From Flavobacterium covae (GTDB lineage: Bacteria > Bacteroidota > Bacteroidia > Flavobacteriales > Flavobacteriaceae): a DNA stretch of 64,000 nt. Position numbers and translations under genes: made by a program. The notes under the pieces are model-generated. The model was given only the letters and a program-made list of their open reading frames with translations. It did not search any database and was not told where the DNA came from. Positions 59,674 to 64,000 of this stretch are shown one piece after another (the first letter of the stretch is position 1; each line of letters begins with the position of its first letter). The DNA is taken from the NCBI GenBank assembly GCA_019565575.1, contig CP067379.1, forward strand, positions 806,001-870,000, written 5' to 3'.

Positions 59674-60709
59674 TCATTTGTTTTTCACCAACTTTTTTAC
59701 TATCTCATCTAGTTTTTCTCTATTTTGGTCTACATAGTACATTCCCGCTTGTATAAGCTCATAAATATTCTTTTCTGTAGTATTATCCATTTCAGGAGAA
59801 GCGTTTCGTAATAAAGGGGCTAAGCGATAATAGTTTTTACGGTTACGCGTACCTAATGCCTGATACATTGTGCTTAAATGATAATTAACTGTTTCAGCAT
59901 TTGAAGACAATAAAATATCTATCAATGGACTAATCCATTTAATTTTACCTGCCTCTTGAAACTTTTCAAAAACATAGGGTTTTAACACCTCTCCAGTTCC
60001 AATGGATACAATGATCAGATCTTTAACCTCAGGATAATCTACTTTATTCGGGTTATTAAGAATTTTTGAAAATGGAATTTTACTAGCTTCGGCAAAGGCG
60101 CATAAAGCAGGGTTATTAGCATAAACGCCTCCATCAATTAATGTAAATTCTTGACCATACAGTGATTTAATTTTTGCTGGTTCAAAATAGGTAGGAGCTG
60201 CGCTTGTGGCTCTACAAACATCTTTTACATAAAAATTTTCTAAATCAGTATGCGCTTCATGACTACAAAAAACTTAGCTTTTCGTTGATGGATATCATAA
60301 GAAGTAATAAGACATGGTTTTATTAGTTTTTAAGTTCTGTTTTTCCAAAAATAATATCCAGTTCTTTTTCAATATTTTTCTGAGATATTTTTTCATTAAA
60401 TAGACCAAATGGATTAAATATTCCTTCCCAAAATGAAGTGTTAAATATTTTTTCGCCTTCTTTTTGGTATAAATCCATGGCTTTGTTAACCGAAAATAAT
60501 GCTTGATTACTATTATCAGGATGTAAAAGAAAACAAGCTAATAACCCTCCTGTGCTACTACCTGCTATTAAATCAAAATAATTTCCAATTTTAGCATTAG
60601 GATTATCTTCTTTTTGCAATTGTTCTTCTATATACTTAAGAATAACACAGGTTATAATACCTCTTATTCCGCCTCCATCTAAACTTAAAATTCTTATTTT
60701 ACTAGACAT
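59674..60709 (-). CDS. Patatin-like phospholipase, two frameshifts
   Basis: The start MSSKIRILSLDGGGIRGIIT holds the oxyanion motif G-G-G-I-R-G (12-17), followed by G-S-S-T-G with nucleophile Ser52. After two homopolymer corrections (A run near 60330, T run near 60270) the frame continues S-A-A-P-T-Y-F-E-P-A to I-D-G-G-V-Y-A-N-N-P (catalytic Asp near 60133) and V-S-I-G-T-G. It ends at 59674, about 345 residues. Such enzymes hydrolyse acyl lipids. It is the first gene of the minus-strand toxin operon, 77 bases before the large protein, so it may be an effector, a release factor or part of the system. Confidence 0.82.
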
Positions 60710-61077
60710 CTTTTTATCGTTTATCTTTTTTTATTTTTAAAATAGACACAAGAATTCCTATCGGAATAATTCTAGTCTTAAGAACTATCCCAGTACTTTA
60801 TTTGTTTCATACAATAATTTTTTATACTAAAATGATTTAAAAAACTTTTTGACTTATACAGCTTTTATTTCGGTATTTAGACGATTATAATCTTAACAAG
60901 TAGATCAAAATCTTTCAACAGTATAAATATATAAGATTATTTTCATAACACAAAACAATATTTAGATTATTTTCTATTTTTAGAAGAAATAAATCAACTT
61001 AAAAAAGGTTTATAAGATTTTAAACCACTATGTAAAGATTTTTTTCATATTTTTACCTCAAATTTCACGATTATAGT
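60710..61077. other. Divergent control region between lipase and S24 repressor
   Basis: About 370 AT-rich bases with no gene. It must hold both divergent promoters. I see no clear palindromic operator, although AT-rich repeats such as AAGATTTT occur. Confidence 0.45.
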
Positions 61078-61773
61078 ATGGTTTCAGAACGATTAGGACA
61101 TTATTTGGATAAAAAAGGAATTAGTTTTTATGCTTTTGAAAACAGTTTAAATGCTGGAAGAGGAAGTATTTCTAAAGCCGTAAAAGAAGGAAAAAGCATT
61201 GGTTCAAGTATGCTAGAAAATATTCTTTCATTATACAATGATTTAAATCCTACATGGCTCTTAACAGGAGAGGGAAATATGCTAAAGGATGATGATTTTA
61301 TCTTAAATAAATCTATCCAAGCTTTTCCTTTAAAAACAGATAATTCTGTTCATTATCAACAAATCCCTTTATATGACATTGAGGCTACAGCTGGTTTAGT
61401 TCCTTTATTTTCGGAGTCTTCAAACAATGTCCCATTAGATTATATTTCGATTCCTAACTTACCTAAATGTGATGGTGCTATTTATGTAACAGGTGACAGT
61501 ATGTATCCTTTACTAAAAAGTGGTGACATTGTATTATACAAGGAAATAAATGATATTCAAAATGAAATATTTTGGGGAGAAATGTATTTGTTAAGTATTG
61601 AAATGAGTGGTGAAGAATTTGTAATGGTTAAATACATTCAAAAATCAGAAAACGCAAACTTTGTAAAATTAGTTAGTCAAAACAAACATCACCAAGACAA
61701 GGAAGTAGAAATAAGCAAAATAAGAGCTCTAGCCTTAATTAAAGCCAGTATACGAATTAATTCTATGAATTAA
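61078..61773 (+). CDS. XRE/S24-type repressor (LexA/CI-like)
   Basis: 231 residues. The N-terminal helix-turn-helix part (L-D-K-K-G-I-S-F-Y-A-F-E-N; R-G-S-I-S-K-A-V-K-E-G-K) ends in N-P-T-W-L-L-T-G-E-G-N-M-L, as in many phage-type repressors. The C-terminal S24 domain has the cleavage-site region E-A-T-A-G-L, catalytic Ser141 in G-D-S-M-Y-P-L-L and Lys185 in M-V-K-Y-I-Q-K. Such proteins cleave themselves when RecA is activated. It is divergent from the toxin operon and may control it. No signs of a complete prophage are visible nearby. Confidence 0.85.
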   Translation: MVSERLGHYLDKKGISFYAFENSLNAGRGSISKAVKEGKSIGSSMLENILSLYNDLNPTWLLTGEGNMLKDDDFILNKSIQAFPLKTDNSVHYQQIPLYDIEATAGLVPLFSESSNNVPLDYISIPNLPKCDGAIYVTGDSMYPLLKSGDIVLYKEINDIQNEIFWGEMYLLSIEMSGEEFVMVKYIQKSENANFVKLVSQNKHHQDKEVEISKIRALALIKASIRINSMN

Positions 61774-62065
61774 TCCGATCCCTGTTTTTAAATTTGTTTA
61801 ATCTAAATTATGCGTTAGACTTTGTCTTGAAGATAAAAGTACACGTTTTTTTATCACAACTATCGTTATACTATATTGAACACAAAAAATGGAGTACTTT
61901 TTTTAGATTGAAAGTTATTTTTATCTACACTAAATTTATAATATATAATCTGGGCTTAAAATCAATTAATAAAAATTATACAAAAAGTAAAATTACCAAT
62001 ACCATTTATTACTAAAGTTTCAAACGATGAAGTCTTCCAAAGTCTTTATCTAATTATATATTCTT
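61774..62065. other. Non-coding stretch between repressor and nitrilase genes
   Basis: A frame of 73 codons on the plus strand (61794-62015) lacks a ribosome-binding site and known features; I treat it as chance. No hairpin of note was found. Confidence 0.45.
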
Positions 62066-62843
62066 TTAAGAAATAAGACAAAAAGAATCCTTATCATTCA
62101 GAAAATTCAAACGCCTTCTTGTTTCCAAAAGTGCTTCTTTATCCAAAGTTACTAATTGCACTTCTGAAGTTTCAAAAGGTTCAACTATATAATTTCCTAG
62201 ATAGTCAACCACTTGCGAATGTCCTACATATTCCAGTTGACTGCCATCAGTACCTATACGATTAACGCCTATCACATACGAAAGATTTTCTACCGCACGG
62301 GCGCGCAATAAAATATCCCAAGCTTGTACTCTTGGTTTCGGCCAACTGGCTACATAAATGAGTACATCATAGTTTTCGACATTACGTGCGAATACTGGAA
62401 AACGTAAATCGTAACAAATTTGGAGGCAGATTTTCCAGTCTTTGTATTCCACGATTACTTTTTCTTTACCCGCTGTAAAAACGGCTTCTTCTTTTGCCAA
62501 AGTAAACAAGTGACGCTTGTTGTAATACTGCATACTCCCGTCAGGATGCACAAAAAGCATACGGTTGTAGTAATTCCCTTCTTCTTCAATCACCACACTT
62601 CCTGTAATCGCACAGGCATTTTGTATAGCTAGTGTTTGCATCCATTGCACGGTCGCACCCGCCATGGTTTCGGCAACCGCAGAAGGATTCATAGTAAAAC
62701 CCGTGGTAAACATTTCTGGCAACACGATTAAATCGGTAGCTTCTTGAATAGCATTGATTTTTTTCTTCTAAATGCTTTCGATTGGCTTGAGGATTTTCCC
62801 AAACTAAATCAGATTGTATTATGGCGATTTTCATTTGCATCAC
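62066..62843 (-). CDS. Nitrilase-superfamily omega-amidase, one frameshift
   Basis: It starts at MKIAIIQSDLVWENPQANRK (Met at about 62834; the frame is open to 62843). An extra A in a run near 62768 breaks it before I-N-A-I-Q-E-A-T-D-L-I-V-L-P-E-M-F, the Glu of the catalytic triad. Lys lies in Y-N-K-R-H-L-F and Cys in L-Q-I-C-Y-D-L-R-F-P. This is the YafV-type omega-amidase pattern, which hydrolyses alpha-keto acid amides such as ketoglutaramate. About 258 residues. The stop is 65 bases after the end of the previous non-coding stretch. Confidence 0.87.
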
Positions 62844-63992
62844 TTAAATTTCATTTGGTTGCATCCATTGTATTCCTGAACCTTTAAAATAATTCAGAAT
62901 ATAAGGTACTGCTGATTGTGCTTTTTCATGAACATCGTGGAAAAGCAAAATCCCTCTTCGCCACAATAACATCAAACTTATTTGTCTGTCAGCCACTTCC
63001 CTAGCGGTGATATGTGTATTCCAATCTTGTGAATCGATATTCCACAAAACCACTTTAGACTGCGTAGCTCCCAAACTTTTAGCTAATTCTTCCGTTCTTT
63101 GACCATAAGGCGGACGAAAATATACGGGTTTATCAGAATTCAATTGTTGAATTAAATCACTGGTATACGTAAGTGACGTCTTCCATTCTGCTAATCTCTG
63201 GTGTGAAACATGCGTTTTCCATGCGATGCCAACAAATGTCCTTGATATAAATTTTGAATTTGTTTATCCGTCTGCATTCGTTTTTGTAAGGCGTCACCAA
63301 GAACAAAGAAAACACCTTTTTGATGTTGCTCATTGAGGACTTTAACCATCTTATCCGTATTCCCATTTTTTTAGCGTTGGCCCATCATCAAAGGTTAATA
63401 AGAATTGCTTTGCAGGCAAATTAAAACCATTGATTTCATTTTTTGCCATCAACCCTATTTCACTCGTAATTCTAGGGTACAAAGAGGCTAAACGACATTG
63501 CTCATACAGATATTTATCATAAAAATCCAAACTTGCTTGATACCACGCTTTCAAAGCAGAAGGCATTTTTACTTCTGGATGTATTTTAGCAACATCTTCC
63601 CATGTATTGATTTCATTTATTGCAATCAAATCTTGAAGCGAAGCTTTCGTTAACGCCTTAAAATTAGCTAGAATGATTTGCTTTGTTTTTGCTTCCCATT
63701 CCCGAACGGAAGTCACCGATACTTTTTTCAAATCAAGTTTTTGTTGCAATTCGGCTTCATTAAGTCCTTCATAAGCTTTAAATGCTTTTGAAAAAGCTAT
63801 CATTTCACACTTGGAGGCCACATCAAAATTATGCGCACTATGGATAGGATAGGGCCATAAAGCCCTATCTATTTTTGCAATTTTATCGGGTCCGTTACTT
63901 GCCAAACAAAAATTCGTGAGCAACAAGAATCCAATAACTATTGTTTTAGCAAGCTTATAAACGTTGTTGTACTCTGCTAATCGCTTTGTCAT
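62844..63992 (-). CDS. Polysaccharide deacetylase (NodB-type), frameshifted
   Basis: An N-terminal signal or anchor (T-I-V-I-G-F-L-L-L-T-N-F-C-L-A-S) is followed by an unassigned helical domain to about residue 195. The NodB domain has L-T-F-D-D-G-P-T, then after a break near 63370 a reading with H-Q-K-G-V-F-F-V-L-G-D, S-H-G (metal His), and after a second break near 63170 the segment R-P-P-Y-G and L-L-F-H-D-V-H. All NodB motifs are present, so the gene is probably intact once corrected, about 380 residues. It would deacetylate a cell-wall or surface polysaccharide in the periplasm. Start is near the window edge. Confidence 0.82.
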
Positions 63993-64000
63993 ACACTGGA

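Noticed and set aside
61078..61773. Prophage marked by the S24 repressor
   Set aside because: No integrase, terminase, capsid or tail genes are recognisable around it.
61794..62015. A 73-codon plus-strand frame after the repressor gene
   Set aside because: Very AT-rich, no ribosome-binding site, no recognisable features.

Overview
The window is AT-rich DNA of a Flavobacteriia-type Bacteroidota. This rests on a subtype iii type VI secretion system (T6SSiii), TAnnTTTG -7 boxes, a TonB receptor beside iron/manganese genes, and a FeoB-associated Cys-rich peptide. The species cannot be named from the sequence. Very many reading frames are broken by single-base indels in homopolymers or inside CTTCAG, which points to an incompletely polished long-read assembly. 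Frameshifted genes are therefore given as one CDS each, with the break described.

Region 1 (1-10.3 kb, + strand) is a T6SSiii core cluster: a partial gene, tssH/clpV, tssB, tssC, tssK, tssO-like, two unassigned genes, tssE, tssF, and a LysM gene cut short by a palindromic repeat.

Region 2 (10.3-39 kb, - strand) is the T6SS payload locus. Read from 39 kb downwards it holds hcp, an NlpC/P60-like amidase effector with a lipoprotein immunity candidate, a second hcp, vgrG, a TPR-like adaptor and a large rhs gene with its immunity gene. Behind them lie eight more rhs 3' cassettes, each made of a partial Rhs core, a different toxin tip and an immunity gene. Recognisable tips are SHH, LHH and AHH-like HNH nucleases, NucA/NucB, an ART-like tip and an HHMVP nuclease candidate; the others are unassigned. 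Two Rhs core variants alternate strictly along the nine copies. The cassettes are separated by copies of an insertion-sequence end and a hairpin element. An IS1182-type element and an rve/DDE element lie inside the array.

Region 3 (39-49.4 kb) is chromosomal backbone: tRNA-Leu, an M20 peptidase, and a metal-uptake group (TonB receptor, DtxR/MntR repressor with an operator-like palindrome, NRAMP-USP transporter, FeoB, FeoA, FeoB-associated peptide).

Region 4 (50-61.8 kb) is a second toxin locus with no T6SS genes beside it. It has a patatin-like lipase, a large uncharacterised protein of about 980 residues, a 230-residue protein, and an ~836-residue toxin with a papain-like (Tox-PL) tip and Imm35-type immunity. 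Behind these is a second silent array of PD-(D/E)xK-type toxin tips with immunity genes. A divergent S24 repressor sits at its head. Both toxin loci use the same plan: one expressed carrier followed by promoterless replacement tips.

Region 5 (62-64 kb) holds a nitrilase-family omega-amidase and a polysaccharide deacetylase.
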